Positions 1 through 10,133 are shown, counted from the first letter of the stretch. The stretch is DNA of 38,000 nucleotides from Bacteroidales bacterium (GCA_012510445.1 JAAZIA010000034.1:1-38000); one strand, 5' to 3'. Translations and numbers: made by a program. Notes: generated from the letters alone by a model not told the origin.

Positions 1-1
1 A

Positions 2-952
2 ATCTCTACCATGAAAGACTTAATGCCCCTGCTGGAGCCGGTGGCACAAAACGGTCGTTCCTTGTTGATCATTGCCGAGGACGTTGACGGAGAAGCGTTG
101 GCAACGTTAGTAGTCAACCGCCTGCGTGGTGCTTTGAAAATTGCAGCCGTAAAGGCTCCCGGTTTTGGCGACCGTCGCAAAGAAATGCTGGAAGACATCG
201 CCATCCTTACCGGTGGTACCGTCATCACAGAAGACAAAGGCATTAAATTGGAATCTGCCACCATGGACATGTTGGGATCGGCAGAAAAAGTAGTTATTGA
301 TAAAGAAAACACCACCATTGTAAACGGTGGCGGAGAGAAAAAAGACATTGATGCTCGTGTGGGACAGATCCGCAAACAAATGGAAATCACTACCAGCGAT
401 TACGACAAAGAAAAACTGCAAGAACGCTTGGCCAAATTGTCGGGTGGAGTTGCCGTTCTATACGTAGGTGCCGCTTCTGAAGTAGAAATGAAGTCTAAAA
501 AAGACTTGGTAGAAGACGCCCTTAACGCTACCCGTGCTGCCATTGAAGAAGGCTTTATCCCCGGCGGTGGTGTAGCTTACATCCGTGCCATTGAAGACCT
601 TAAAAAGCTGAAACCCGTCAACGAGGACGAGGCTACCGGCATAGCCATCATTGCTCGTGCCATTGAAGAACCTCTGCGCATGATTGTAGAAAACGCAGGA
701 CAGGAAGGAAGTGTTGTGGTACAAAAGGTACGCGAAGGCAAAGCAGACTTTGGCTACAATGCCTGGACAGACGCTTATGAGAACTTATTTGCTTCGGGAG
801 TAATTGATCCTACCAAAGTAGCCCGTGTGGCTCTGGAAAATGCAGGATCGGTGGCCGGCATGTTCCTCACTACAGAATGTGCTTTGGCGGAAATTCCTGA
901 AGAGGCTCCGGCCATGCCTGCCGGTGCTCCCGGAATGGGCGGAATGATGTAA
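2..952 (+). CDS. groL: Chaperonin GroEL, C-terminal part (5' end outside window)
   Basis: Large subunit of the GroEL/GroES cytosolic ATP-driven folding chamber. The reading frame is open from base 2, so the first ATG at position 11 is internal and the true start lies upstream of the window; about 316 residues remain of a usual length near 545. Visible family blocks in order are the apical-domain stretch [19 protein letters not shown], the [15 protein letters not shown] block, the [20 protein letters not shown] hinge region, the equatorial [15 protein letters not shown] block and a Gly/Met-rich tail ending GMGGMM. The match to GroEL is unmistakable and the C-terminus is complete. groES is expected just upstream but cannot be seen. 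The gene ends in a strong hairpin terminator, so it is not cotranscribed with the following gene. Confidence 0.97.
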   Translation: MSTMKDLMPLLEPVAQNGRSLLIIAEDVDGEALATLVVNRLRGALKIAAVKAPGFGDRRKEMLEDIAILTGGTVITEDKGIKLESATMDMLGSAEKVVIDKENTTIVNGGGEKKDIDARVGQIRKQMEITTSDYDKEKLQERLAKLSGGVAVLYVGAASEVEMKSKKDLVEDALNATRAAIEEGFIPGGGVAYIRAIEDLKKLKPVNEDEATGIAIIARAIEEPLRMIVENAGQEGSVVVQKVREGKADFGYNAWTDAYENLFASGVIDPTKVARVALENAGSVAGMFLTTECALAEIPEEAPAMPAGAPGMGGMM

Positions 953-971
953 GAATTATAGTTATTACGTT

Positions 972-1013
972 AAAAGAACACGGAAGTTTTTACTTTTCGT
1001 GTTCTTTTTTTTT
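972..1013 (+). terminator. Rho-independent terminator of groEL
   Basis: AAAAGAACACG at 972-982 and CGTGTTCTTTT at 998-1008 form a perfect 11-bp stem with a 15-nt loop, followed by more T residues to 1013. It lies 20 bp after the groEL stop codon. Confidence 0.9.
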
Positions 1014-1029
1014 AGCTATCTTCGTTCCT

Positions 1030-3459
1030 ATGAAGCCTTTCCGTTGGTTGTGGGGCTTGTGCTTTCTTGCTGTGGCAGGATGTAAAGCCGGGCCAGTTCA
1101 CGAAACCCAGTATCTTGCTTTTTCTTTTGGCCAACCGGCCACCTTATGGGAAGAGCGGTTGCCTTTGGGCAACGGCAGGGTGGGTGCCATGCCCGATGGT
1201 GGCCTTGACACGGAACACATCCTTCTGAACGAATTGTCTCTTTGGTCGGGTTCTCCGGCAGAAGATCACAAACCGGAGATCGGGGAAGTTTTACCGTTGA
1301 TCCGTGAATTGCTGTACAAAGAACAAGTAGAGAAAGCTCAGGAACTTATGTACCAGCATTTTACTTCACTAACCACAGGTTCTGAAGGAAGCAGTGGAGC
1401 TTACACTACGTTTGGGAGCTATCAGTTGTTGGGGTCTGCCTTTCTCGATTTTTCATACAGAGCCCCGTCAGAACACGTTACAGAATACAGCAGGATGCTG
1501 GACATTTCTACAGCCACTGCTTTTACTTCTTTTACCTTAGAGGGAATCACGTATACCAGAGAATATTTCACGTCTTTTGACAAAGACGTGATAATTTTGC
1601 ACCTGACTGCTTCACAACCCGGTGCGTTGCATTTTAAAGCCCGGTTGGACCGTCCGGAAAGAGCACGTGTTTATACAAACAACCTTACCCTTGTTATGGA
1701 GGGGACTTTACCCTCGGGGCAAGAAGAAGAGGAGGGCATGAGCTACTACACGCGTATGGATATCCTCCCCTACCAGGGTGGAAACTTGACTGCTTTTGAC
1801 GATTGCTTACAACTTTCAGAAGGTACCGGCGCCGTTTTGATTCTTTCTGCAACCACAAACTACAACCCTGCCACTTTGAACATAGACAAAGACTCGCTGT
1901 TTATACAGAGGGCAGATTCGCTGGCTACAGAAGCTCAAAAGATCCTGTTTGCGGAGTTAAAAAAAGATCATGTAGATACGTACCAATCGTTTTTCCACAA
2001 GGTGCAGTTGCGTCTTCCCGATGCCTCTGCTCTTTATTTTCAAATGGGAAGGTATTTGCTCCTTTCTTCGGTAAGGGAAGATTTTCTGCCCCACAACTTG
2101 CAAGGGCTGTGGACTCAATCTATACAAACGCCCTGGAACGGAGCCTACGATTTAAACATGCACCTGCAAATGAATTTTTGGCCGGCCTTAAAAACAAACC
2201 TGGGCCACCTGCACCTGCCCCTTCTTGTTTTTACGGGACGCCTTGCAGAAAAAGGAAAACAAACGGCTCGCGAATACTACAACGCGCCCGGATGGGCAGC
2301 TCACGCCATGACCAATCCCTGGGGATTTACCGCTCCCGGACACAACACGGCCTGGGGCGGTTATAACGCTGCCGGAGGATGGCTTTGTGCACATTTATGG
2401 GATCATTACAGCTATACGCTAAACCGGGAACGTTTGCGAATAGATTATCCGGTGATGAAAGAAGCTGCTCTTTTCTATCTCTCCACACTCAGGGAAGATC
2501 CGTATTACGGAAAGAAAGTACCCGTACCTTCCATGTCTTACGGAAACACCTATTACCTGCCTATGGAAAACCGCGATTTGTTGGCTATGGAAGAGCGGCA
2601 GTCTTTTCCTCTCTTTCTCTGTATGGGGTCCACAGCCGATGTGCAAATGATCCGCCAATTGTTTACTCACGTTATTGCTGCCAACAAAATATTACAAAAC
2701 ACAGACGATTTCCCCTTGATCCACAACTTGGAAGAAGCACTGGAACACTTACCGGAGTACAAAGTGAATGCTATGGAGTGCCTGCAGCGTTGGCTCTATG
2801 ATTATCCGGAAGAGGACGTAAGGCAGCGCAACGTACCCCACCTGTATGCTCTTTATCCGGGCTATGAATTTACAGAAGAAACTCCGGAATTGTTGCAAGC
2901 CTGCCGCCATACTTTGGAAAGGCGCGGACCGGGAGGCTCTGCCTGGCAGCTGGCTTGGAACCTGAATCTTTATGCCAGGCTGTGCGATGGAGAAAATGCG
3001 TACCGCGTATTGAACGTATTGATGTCTCCGGCCTTGGAAGAAAGCCAATCTCCGTATAAAGCACGTGACACAGAATCTGTTACCATGTTAACTCCGGGAG
3101 TCTATCCCAATGGGTTTTCCTCCAACCCTCATTTTCAGATTGACGGCAATATGGGAGGATGTGCCGGTATAGCAGAAATGCTCCTTCAATGCCACCGGGG
3201 ATACATCCGGGTCTTGCCCGCCCTTCCTGAAGCCTGGAAAGAAGGCGGCTCTTTTTCCGGTCTGTGTGTACGAGGTGGCGGTACGGTTTCCTGTACCTGG
3301 AGCAAGGGAGAAGTACAAGAAATTACCCTTTTGGCAGAAGAAGACCATGTGTTTACCTTACAAGTTCCCAAAAATTTTAAAGGCATCAAGAAGGAATACG
3401 TTACCTTTGCCTTGAAAAAAGGAGAGCGTATAAAATTGCATGAAAAAAGCTCATTTTAA
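1030..3459 (+). CDS. GH95-family alpha-L-fucosidase-like lipoprotein with altered active-site motifs
   Basis: 809 residues, close to the usual GH95 size. Residues 1-18 form a lipoprotein signal with the lipobox AVAG-C18, so the mature protein should be membrane-anchored. The N-terminal block WEERLPLGNGRVGAMPDGG and ILLNELSLWSG are typical of family 95, which removes alpha-L-fucose (or L-galactose) from glycans by inversion. The DGNMGG..GIAEMLLQ block (D705) is retained. Other motifs deviate. The usual PSxSPEN motif that carries the general-acid Glu reads PSMSYGN at 500-506. The paired Asn of the NxN motif is N376-M-H378. The usual HRHxSHLY reads RQRNVPHLY. Activity or specificity may therefore differ. 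A weak -7-like TATCTTCG lies at 1017-1024. The gene is 12 bp upstream of nfo on the same strand, with no polysaccharide-utilisation genes beside it. Confidence 0.88.
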   Translation: MKPFRWLWGLCFLAVAGCKAGPVHETQYLAFSFGQPATLWEERLPLGNGRVGAMPDGGLDTEHILLNELSLWSGSPAEDHKPEIGEVLPLIRELLYKEQVEKAQELMYQHFTSLTTGSEGSSGAYTTFGSYQLLGSAFLDFSYRAPSEHVTEYSRMLDISTATAFTSFTLEGITYTREYFTSFDKDVIILHLTASQPGALHFKARLDRPERARVYTNNLTLVMEGTLPSGQEEEEGMSYYTRMDILPYQGGNLTAFDDCLQLSEGTGAVLILSATTNYNPATLNIDKDSLFIQRADSLATEAQKILFAELKKDHVDTYQSFFHKVQLRLPDASALYFQMGRYLLLSSVREDFLPHNLQGLWTQSIQTPWNGAYDLNMHLQMNFWPALKTNLGHLHLPLLVFTGRLAEKGKQTAREYYNAPGWAAHAMTNPWGFTAPGHNTAWGGYNAAGGWLCAHLWDHYSYTLNRERLRIDYPVMKEAALFYLSTLREDPYYGKKVPVPSMSYGNTYYLPMENRDLLAMEERQSFPLFLCMGSTADVQMIRQLFTHVIAANKILQNTDDFPLIHNLEEALEHLPEYKVNAMECLQRWLYDYPEEDVRQRNVPHLYALYPGYEFTEETPELLQACRHTLERRGPGGSAWQLAWNLNLYARLCDGENAYRVLNVLMSPALEESQSPYKARDTESVTMLTPGVYPNGFSSNPHFQIDGNMGGCAGIAEMLLQCHRGYIRVLPALPEAWKEGGSFSGLCVRGGGTVSCTWSKGEVQEITLLAEEDHVFTLQVPKNFKGIKKEYVTFALKKGERIKLHEKSSF

Positions 3460-3471
3460 TTTAACTACATT

Positions 3472-4332
3472 ATGAATACCCCATCAGAAACCCCTCATTT
3501 TCGTATAGGATGCCATCTTTCTTCCTCGGGCGGTTACCTGGCCATGGCAAAAACAGCCGTTACAATTGGCGCCAACGTTTTTCAATTTTTTACTCGTAAC
3601 CCGCGCGGCGGTGCAGCCAAAGCTATAAATCCCGACGATATTGCCGCTTTTCTTGCCTTTAGCAAAGAAAACAACATAGGTCCCATACTTGCTCATGCCC
3701 CTTACACTATGAACCTGTGTGCGGCTGAAAAAAGGATTCGTGACTTTGCGCTCGATATTTTTATGGACGATTTGTACCGCATGGAATATACGCCGGGAAA
3801 TTTGTACAACCTGCATCCCGGCAGTCATGTGGGGCAAGGAGTAGAAAAAGGCACTGAATGGATTGTACAGGCTTTGAATGCAGCCATGACAAAAGACCAG
3901 ACCACTTTTGTACTTTTAGAAACGATGGCCGGCAAAGGTACTGAAATTGGAAGGACGTTTGAAGAGTTGGGTACCATCATAAGCCAAGCCCGCTGTAAAG
4001 AGCGTCTGGGCGTTTGTCTGGATACCTGCCATATATTTGATGCAGGGTACGATGTCTTGAACGATCTGGAGGGGGTGCTGGAACAGTTTGACAACATCAT
4101 TGGTTTGGAACGGTTAAAAGCCATCCATATTAACGATACAAAAAACCCCATGGGAAGCCGCAAAGACAGGCATGAAACCATTGGAAACGGGTACTTGGGT
4201 CTGGATACTTTCCGGAAAGTAATTAACCATCCCCGCTTGAGAGACCTTCCTTTCTATTTAGAGACTCCCAATGAACTGCCCGGATATGCCAAAGAAATTG
4301 AATTGTTAAAAACAGAACGTACGGGAACGTAA
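3472..4332 (+). CDS. nfo: Endonuclease IV (AP endonuclease)
   Basis: 286 residues, full family length. The enzyme cuts DNA 5' to abasic sites in base-excision repair using three zinc ions on an AP_endonuc_2 TIM barrel. The metal-ligand motifs are all present: the HLSSSGG start of the barrel, [55 protein letters not shown] and FYLETP near the C-terminus. The gene follows the GH95 gene by 12 bp and may be read through from it. Its last 79 bp overlap the 3' end of the permease gene on the opposite strand, so both C-termini are encoded by the same DNA. Confidence 0.96.
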   Translation: MNTPSETPHFRIGCHLSSSGGYLAMAKTAVTIGANVFQFFTRNPRGGAAKAINPDDIAAFLAFSKENNIGPILAHAPYTMNLCAAEKRIRDFALDIFMDDLYRMEYTPGNLYNLHPGSHVGQGVEKGTEWIVQALNAAMTKDQTTFVLLETMAGKGTEIGRTFEELGTIISQARCKERLGVCLDTCHIFDAGYDVLNDLEGVLEQFDNIIGLERLKAIHINDTKNPMGSRKDRHETIGNGYLGLDTFRKVINHPRLRDLPFYLETPNELPGYAKEIELLKTERTGT

Positions 4333-5498
4333 GCCGCCAGGAAGCCTATTCCTAAGACCATAACGGTAACCATAAGCATATCTGTCCACTGAACAACCAC
4401 CGGATAATTGGTTACTACAAAACTACCCGGAAGGGAAATGATTCCAAACCGGATCTGCAAAAAACACAACGAAAGACCTACTACCATTCCCATAACCCAT
4501 CCCAAGATGGATATCAGCCAGCCTTCCAGGATGAAGATTCTTTTGATAAGGCCGGGACGGGCCCCCATTCCGGTAAGGATGGCTACGTCTTCTTTCTTCT
4601 CCAGAATAAGCATACTCAAAGAACCCAACACGTTTCCGGAAATAATCACCAGAATGAAACCCAGCAAGAAAAAGATGATGATTTTTTCTGTTTTCATCAT
4701 TCTGTACAACGTTTCGTTCTGTTGGTACCGGGTAAGTACTCTGTATTCCGGTCCCAGAGCAGCGGTCAGTTCTTTGGCTAGCGCTTTCAGGGCTTTTTCA
4801 CCTTTTGTTCTAATTTCTACGTGGGTTATCTCTTGAGAGTAACCCAAGAGCCTTTCTGCTGTTTCTAAGGGCACCAACAAATGTTGAGCATCGTAATGTT
4901 GCTCTACGGCAAAAATACCTCCCGGGAAAAGTTTTTCTCTGTGCAACGACCCCATTGGGTTTAGGGGAGAGAAGGCTACGTTTTTTTTAGGATAATAAAT
5001 CCATAACGGATCAATGAAAGCAACGTTCACGCCCAGCTCCAGAGCCAGAGCCCTTCCCAGAACGGCCTCTTCTACTTCTCCAAAGTATACCTGAAAGGTT
5101 CCGGACGTTATGTGTTGTTGTAAAGGGGAGGTTTTTATAAACGTGGTATCTACTCCTTTAAGGGTAGCAACGGCTTGGTTGTCTCTGTATTGCAAAAAAA
5201 CCGTTTCTTCTATTACAGGGCAAACGGCCGTTACACGTTTGTCTTGTTTCAAACCTTCAAAGAGCTGCCCGTAAGGCAATGTTTTTCCCTCGGCACTTTT
5301 TACCATCAGGTCGGGGTCAAAGGCATGGTACATGCTCTTAGCCAGGTTGTCAAACCCGTTGTACACAGACATAACCACTACCAGCGCCATAGTCCCCAAA
5401 GCAATTCCCACGGCACTTATACCGGAAATCACATTGATAACCTGCCTTGATTTCTTGGCCAGCAGATACCTCCACGCAATAAAAAAAGCAAGTTTCAA
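4254..5498 (-). CDS. LolC/LolE-type ABC transporter permease
   Basis: 414 residues with the LolC/E/FtsX layout. An N-terminal membrane segment lies after the [20 protein letters not shown] start (about residues 20-45). A large periplasmic domain (about 45-270) follows, then three C-terminal membrane segments (about 273-297, 320-348 and 370-392). In Proteobacteria the LolCDE complex extracts lipoproteins from the inner membrane; Bacteroidota often have a single permease used with a LolD ATPase encoded elsewhere, and no ATPase gene lies here. It is the third gene of tyrS-rbfA-permease, 13 bp after rbfA. Its 3' end overlaps nfo convergently by 79 bp. Assignment to the family is strong; lipoprotein export as the substrate is inferred from homology. 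Confidence 0.88.
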   Translation of the reverse strand: MKLAFFIAWRYLLAKKSRQVINVISGISAVGIALGTMALVVVMSVYNGFDNLAKSMYHAFDPDLMVKSAEGKTLPYGQLFEGLKQDKRVTAVCPVIEETVFLQYRDNQAVATLKGVDTTFIKTSPLQQHITSGTFQVYFGEVEEAVLGRALALELGVNVAFIDPLWIYYPKKNVAFSPLNPMGSLHREKLFPGGIFAVEQHYDAQHLLVPLETAERLLGYSQEITHVEIRTKGEKALKALAKELTAALGPEYRVLTRYQQNETLYRMMKTEKIIIFFLLGFILVIISGNVLGSLSMLILEKKEDVAILTGMGARPGLIKRIFILEGWLISILGWVMGMVVGLSLCFLQIRFGIISLPGSFVVTNYPVVVQWTDMLMVTVMVLGIGFLAAYVPVRSVFNNSISLAYPGSSLGVSK

Positions 5499-5511
5499 CC
5501 TTCCGTTTGTT

Positions 5512-5868
5512 TTACGTTTTTAACAACTCTTCAATACGCTCTGCGTAATCCAGCGAATCGTCCAGAAAAAAAGTAAGGTCAGGAACAATACGCAACTGTT
5601 TGCCCACACGTCTGCCCAACTCTCCGCGTATTCCCTTTGTTTGGCCTTGTATCTTCTTAAGTACGTCCTGCGCCTTATTGGACGGGAACACACTAAGCCA
5701 GGCATGAGCAATGGATAAATCCGGGCTTATTCGTACATGTACTACAGAAATCATGGCTCCTCCAAAAGCAGCCATACCTTTGTTTCTGAAAATTTCTGAT
5801 AAGTCTTTCTGTATTTGTCTGGCAACTTTCAATTGCCTTGTATTAGATTCTGCTCCAAGGAACTTCAT
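5512..5868 (-). CDS. rbfA: Ribosome-binding factor A
   Basis: 118 residues, the usual RbfA size. It is a KH-like protein that binds the 30S subunit and helps 16S rRNA 5'-end maturation. Recognisable parts are the N-terminal [19 protein letters not shown] helix, the [21 protein letters not shown] strand region and the C-terminal [37 protein letters not shown] block. Its ATG overlaps the tyrS stop as ATGA, indicating translational coupling. It pairs with tyrS in a translation-related operon. Confidence 0.95.
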   Translation of the reverse strand: MKFLGAESNTRQLKVARQIQKDLSEIFRNKGMAAFGGAMISVVHVRISPDLSIAHAWLSVFPSNKAQDVLKKIQGQTKGIRGELGRRVGKQLRIVPDLTFFLDDSLDYAERIEELLKT

Positions 5869-7166
5869 GATGAGTGAATTTTAATAAGGTAATAATGTTT
5901 CTTTCCTTTCTGTACCAACAAGTATTTCTTATCTAAAAAGCTGTTTATATCTACCAGCATACCCACGTCTTGCAACCTTTCTTTGTTAAAGGACAATCCG
6001 CCCCCTTGAATCAATTTTCTACACTCTCCCTTAGAGGGCATCACAGACGTATGTACGGCCAACAAATCGGCAACGGGAACCGGCAAAAGAGATTGAGGAA
6101 TCTGGAATTGCGGAACTCCCTCAAAGACAGATAAGAAGGTTTTTTCATCCATGGCTTTTAATTGTTCTTTTGTTCCTTTTCCAAAAAGAATGTCCGTTGC
6201 TACAACAACTTTGTTATATTCATCCCGGCCATGTACCATCTTTGTTATATATTCCGCCAGCTCTCTCTGCAGCAGCCTTTTGTGCGGCTCGGCTCTATGT
6301 TTTTTTATAAGTTCGTCTATGGTGTTTTTGGGGAGAAGGGTGAAAATTTTAATGTACTTTTCTGCTTCTTCGTCACTTACATTCATCCAAAATTGATAAA
6401 ATGCGTAAGGCGAAGTTTTGGCCGGGTCCAACCATACGTTCCCCGATTCTGTTTTGCCAAATTTCCCTCCGTCAGATTTGGTAATAAGCGGACAAGTAAG
6501 TGCAAACGCCTGCCCCCCTTCCACACGGCGGATTAATTCCGTTCCCGTAGTAATGTTGCCCCATTGGTCAGAGCCTCCCATTTGCAATTTACAAGCATAA
6601 TTTTTGTACAAATACAAGTAGTCGTAAGCCTGAAGCAATTGGTACGTAAATTCCGTAAACGACATACCTTCCGTTCCTTCTCCGATCAATCTTTTGCGAA
6701 CAGAATCTTTGGCCATCATATAATTGACCGTAATATGCTTCCCTATATCACGTGAAAAATTTAAAAAAGAGTACCCTTTTGTCCAATCGTAGTTGTTTAA
6801 CATAAGCGCTCCGTTCGTTTTTGACTGGTCAAAATCCAAAAACTGCCTCAATTGTTTTTCAATGCATTTTTGGTTGTGGCGCAACGTTTTTTCATCCATC
6901 AAGATACGCTCTGCCGCTTTCATAGACGGGTCACCTATCATTCCGGTAGATCCGCCAACCACAGCAATAGGCCGATGTCCGGCTGCTTGAAAGTGCTTAA
7001 GCATCATAACACTTACCAAGTGTCCTATGTGGAGGGAATCGGCCGTAGGATCAATGCCTACGTAGGCGGTTGCCATTTCTTTTTGCAACAACTCTTCTGT
7101 ACCCGGTGTCATGTCGTGGATCATCCCCCTCCAGGTAAGTTCTTCAACAAAATTGTTCTTTATCAT
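5865..7166 (-). CDS. tyrS: Tyrosyl-tRNA synthetase
   Basis: 433 residues, a class I synthetase charging tRNA-Tyr. The Rossmann-fold ATP site shows [16 protein letters not shown] (HIGH at 46-49) and the KMSKS-equivalent loop reads KFGKT near residue 236. The tyrosine pocket block includes [27 protein letters not shown]-terminal S4-like RNA-binding domain covers roughly the last 80 residues ([19 protein letters not shown]). It is the first gene of tyrS-rbfA-permease and overlaps the rbfA start by 3-4 bp. A consensus -7 element lies about 24 bp upstream of the ATG on the same strand. Confidence 0.96.
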   Translation of the reverse strand: MIKNNFVEELTWRGMIHDMTPGTEELLQKEMATAYVGIDPTADSLHIGHLVSVMMLKHFQAAGHRPIAVVGGSTGMIGDPSMKAAERILMDEKTLRHNQKCIEKQLRQFLDFDQSKTNGALMLNNYDWTKGYSFLNFSRDIGKHITVNYMMAKDSVRKRLIGEGTEGMSFTEFTYQLLQAYDYLYLYKNYACKLQMGGSDQWGNITTGTELIRRVEGGQAFALTCPLITKSDGGKFGKTESGNVWLDPAKTSPYAFYQFWMNVSDEEAEKYIKIFTLLPKNTIDELIKKHRAEPHKRLLQRELAEYITKMVHGRDEYNKVVVATDILFGKGTKEQLKAMDEKTFLSVFEGVPQFQIPQSLLPVPVADLLAVHTSVMPSKGECRKLIQGGGLSFNKERLQDVGMLVDINSFLDKKYLLVQKGKKHYYLIKIHSS

Positions 7167-7189
7167 CCTCTGTCATCGTAAGTTTGTGC

Positions 7190-7197
7190 AAAGGTAA
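7190..7197 (-). promoter_or_regulatory. Candidate -7 element for tyrS operon
   Basis: On the minus strand this reads TACCTTTG, a perfect match to the Bacteroidota TAnnTTTG element, 23 bp before the tyrS ATG. A TTG exists on the same strand at 7222-7224, somewhat farther away than the usual 19-21 bp. Confidence 0.6.
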
Positions 7198-7211
7198 AGA
7201 ATAAAAATTTG

Positions 7212-7219
7212 TACTTTAG
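7212..7219 (+). promoter_or_regulatory. Weak candidate -7 element for the S41 protease gene
   Basis: TACTTTAG differs from TAnnTTTG at one position. It lies 17 bp before the chosen ATG at 7237 and overlaps the alternative ATG at 7219, which supports the downstream start. Confidence 0.35.
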
Positions 7220-7236
7220 TGCAAAATTTGAACATT

Positions 7237-8622
7237 ATGAAGAACAGGCTCTTTTTGATTGCGGCATGTATGCTGCTATTCACCTCGTGCTCCTGCGATC
7301 CTATTGATGAACCCGATAAAGAACAGGCTCCCTTAGTTACGCAGAAAGTCAATAAGTATATGCTGGAGCTTATGGAAGAGGTGTATTTATGGGAAAAGCA
7401 CATTCCGGACACGTTGGATGTCCGTTATGAATTTGACGAGTTTGAATTTTATGAAAAACTCTGTTATCGCAAAGAAGATCGCTGGTCCTTTATTACAGAC
7501 GATGTAGAGGCTTTACTGGAAGGAGGAGAGGGGGTAGAAACTACTTTCGGTTACTCCCTGGCATTCGGCACTTTTTCAAATACCGGCAACTATTTTGCCA
7601 TTATCCAATATGTATATCCAGACACTCCGGCTGCCGAGGCCGGTCTGCAACGCGGTAGCATTTTGATAGAAATAGACGGAAAATCTATTACAGAAGACAA
7701 TTACACAGATTTGTATTACGCTCCTTCGCTCTCTGTTAGTTTAGGGGAATTACGTGAGGGTACTATTTACAAAACAGGCAATGTTTCTTTACAAGCCAGG
7801 AAACAGAGCCTGAACCCGATCGTGGGATGGGAAATCCTGGACGACGGAATACGTAAGGTGGGCTATTTGTGTTATACAGATTTTTTTGGCAACTCACAGA
7901 ATCTCTTTTTCCCTGTATTTCAAGAATTTAAAAATCAGGGAGTAACAGATGTTGTTTTGGATCTGCGCTACAACCTGGGAGGTTATCTGGCTGCTGCCAG
8001 GGCTCTGGTAGGTGTACTTTGTCCGGAAGAGTGTTTGGATGGAAAGACGGTCCTTATTACAAAAACATGGAACGACCTGTACAACAAATACTGGAAAGAC
8101 AACAACCGCAATGAAATGTTATTGGAGTACTTCCCGGAAAAGAAAGACATTCCCGTTAATTTAGACCTCAACCGCATTGTAATCTTAACAGGTTACAATA
8201 CAGCCAGTGCTTCTGAACTGACTATTTGCGGCTTAGATCCCTACATGCAAGTTATAAAAGTAGGAGGCGTGACCCGAGGTAAATATACAGCTGCCATGGT
8301 ATTTTCTCCCGATAAAGACCCCCAAATCAAAAACTGGGGAACTCAACCCATAGTCTATAAATATGCCAATGCTAACAACGTTACCGAGTTTAAAGACGGG
8401 TTCCAACCCGACTACAAAGTAGATGACGTATTGCTGGGTGATGTATATCCTTTGGGAGATCCACAGGAATTGCTTTTATCAAAAGCACTTTCTCTGCTTA
8501 CTTTCAGACAAGCAGTACCTGCCTTTGCTGGCGAGCCGGTCTTTGTACCTGAAGTGTTTTATAATCCTCATTTTCTTTCCAGACCGCTTGGTCTGAACAA
8601 CCATTTGATAGATCAATTATGA
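7237..8622 (+). CDS. S41-family (C-terminal-processing type) serine protease lipoprotein
   Basis: 461 residues. The start at 7237 gives a clean lipoprotein signal, with the Cys after LLFTS at position 18; the ATG at 7219 would put six extra residues before it. A PDZ-like segment (about 115-150) contains YPDTPAAEAGLQRGSILIEIDGK. The S41 domain follows, with VVLDLRYNLGG, the nucleophile motif TASASEL (around 322-328) and a GxTRGKY motif for the general-base Lys. Bacteroidota have many such envelope-located S41 lipoproteins, whose substrates are mostly unknown. The stop codon overlaps the next ATG (ATGA at 8619-8622), coupling it to the S37 peptidase gene. Confidence 0.9.
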   Translation: MKNRLFLIAACMLLFTSCSCDPIDEPDKEQAPLVTQKVNKYMLELMEEVYLWEKHIPDTLDVRYEFDEFEFYEKLCYRKEDRWSFITDDVEALLEGGEGVETTFGYSLAFGTFSNTGNYFAIIQYVYPDTPAAEAGLQRGSILIEIDGKSITEDNYTDLYYAPSLSVSLGELREGTIYKTGNVSLQARKQSLNPIVGWEILDDGIRKVGYLCYTDFFGNSQNLFFPVFQEFKNQGVTDVVLDLRYNLGGYLAAARALVGVLCPEECLDGKTVLITKTWNDLYNKYWKDNNRNEMLLEYFPEKKDIPVNLDLNRIVILTGYNTASASELTICGLDPYMQVIKVGGVTRGKYTAAMVFSPDKDPQIKNWGTQPIVYKYANANNVTEFKDGFQPDYKVDDVLLGDVYPLGDPQELLLSKALSLLTFRQAVPAFAGEPVFVPEVFYNPHFLSRPLGLNNHLIDQL

Positions 8623-10127
8623 AATTGAACAGAACGTTAGTACCTCTCGTTTTTTTGGCGCTTTGTTTGTCTTCGGTCCATGTATTTTCGCAACTCTCCC
8701 GCCCGGTTCGTACCGGGTTAGAAACGCAGTTGTCTGCGCTTCCGGAAGTAACAGAAGTCATGCGGCTGGAAAGTGCCCATTTTGAAGAAAAATATAAAGT
8801 TTGCGTACGCCAAAGGGTTAACCACCAAAACATCACGTATGGCTTCTTTGAACAACGTGTTTTTGTTATGCACAAAGGCTACGACCGTCCCACAGTTCTT
8901 GTTACAGAAGGATACGGGGCCGATTATGCAGCTCACCCGAGGTATAGAGAAGAGCTCTCGGGCCTGTTGGATGCCAACTTGATTGTAGTGGAACACCGCT
9001 ATTTTGGAGAATCCATACCTTCACCCAGACGCTGGGAATGGCTGAATGGTCCTGCTGCCATGGAAGACCTGCACCTGATAAGGGAGCGACTGGGAACCAT
9101 TTATACCGGTAAGTGGATTGCCACAGGAATCAGCAAAGGCGGGCAAACGGCCATAATGTACAGGACTTTTTACCCCGACGATGTGGATATTACCGTTTGT
9201 TATGTGGCCCCGTTGTGCCTGAGCGCCAGGGACAAAAGACATGCTCAATTCATTGCAAATAAGGTAGGAACACCGGACCTCCGTAAAAAAGTATTCGATT
9301 TTCAAAAAGAGGTATTGAATCGCAGAGACAGCCTTATGCCGTTGTTTGTTTCTTTCTGCGACTCGGCAGGCCTTGCGTTTACACGCCCCGTCTCAGAGAT
9401 TTTTGATTACTGTGTACTGGAATATTCTTTTGCTTTCTGGCAATGGGGCACAGACCCCCAATCTATTCCCGATTTGAAGGCAGACGATCGTCAAATTTTT
9501 ACACATTTCGTACAAATTGCTACTCCCGACTACTTTGTCCGCGATACCCCCACCATGCCCTTCTTTATTCAAGCTGCCAAAGAGCTGGGTTACTATACGT
9601 ATGATACTTCGCGCTTCAAATTTAAGGTATCCAGAACGCGCTTTGTTCCGGAAAAAGAAAAGAAAGGCCTCTTTGGCAAAAAGAAAAAGAAACAAGCCGA
9701 GGCAGCAGCAGAGGCGGCAGCAACAGCAGTAGATGCAGCAACAGCAGAAGACCTCGCTGCAACAGCAGAAGTAGCAGTGGAAGAAGTAGCAAAAGGCGAG
9801 TGGGTCACAAAAAAGTACCCGGCCATGGAGTTGAGAAGCAGCAATCAGTACCTGAAAGAATTGTTTTTACCTGATTTTTATAAACCTCCTTTCAGAAGAT
9901 CTTTGTCTAAACTTCAACGTAATTTTCTTAAACAAACAGAAGCTCGTATGGTATTTATATACGGGGAGTGGGATCCGTGGACGGCCGCCGCCGTTCCCAA
10001 CCCGGAAAAACCCAATATATTGTACTACGTTCAGCCCCGGGGAAGCCACAGGGCACGTATATCTACCCTCCCTGAACCCATGCGGGAATCACTTGTGGAA
10101 CAATTACAACACTGGTTGAACAATTAA
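8619..10127 (+). CDS. S37-family (PS-10-like) exported serine aminopeptidase with K/A-rich insert
   Basis: 502 residues. A signal peptide (about 1-25, ending near VHVFSQ) sends it out of the cytoplasm. It is an alpha/beta-hydrolase fold resembling Streptomyces-type tripeptidyl aminopeptidase PS-10. The oxyanion-side VTEGYGADY, VVEHRYFGES, nucleophile elbow GISKGGQ (S172), GEWDPW (D452) and GSHRARI (H477) give a plausible Ser-Asp-His triad. Residues about 345-393 are a low-complexity insert: a Lys cluster (FGKKKKKQ) followed by an Ala/Glu-rich, probably helical stretch encoded by GCA/GCR runs. It is translationally coupled to the S41 protease upstream and lies 6 bp before the DUF2156 gene. A role in peptide utilisation is inferred. 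Confidence 0.85.
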   Translation: MKLNRTLVPLVFLALCLSSVHVFSQLSRPVRTGLETQLSALPEVTEVMRLESAHFEEKYKVCVRQRVNHQNITYGFFEQRVFVMHKGYDRPTVLVTEGYGADYAAHPRYREELSGLLDANLIVVEHRYFGESIPSPRRWEWLNGPAAMEDLHLIRERLGTIYTGKWIATGISKGGQTAIMYRTFYPDDVDITVCYVAPLCLSARDKRHAQFIANKVGTPDLRKKVFDFQKEVLNRRDSLMPLFVSFCDSAGLAFTRPVSEIFDYCVLEYSFAFWQWGTDPQSIPDLKADDRQIFTHFVQIATPDYFVRDTPTMPFFIQAAKELGYYTYDTSRFKFKVSRTRFVPEKEKKGLFGKKKKKQAEAAAEAAATAVDAATAEDLAATAEVAVEEVAKGEWVTKKYPAMELRSSNQYLKELFLPDFYKPPFRRSLSKLQRNFLKQTEARMVFIYGEWDPWTAAAVPNPEKPNILYYVQPRGSHRARISTLPEPMRESLVEQLQHWLNN

Positions 10128-10133
10128 GTATCC

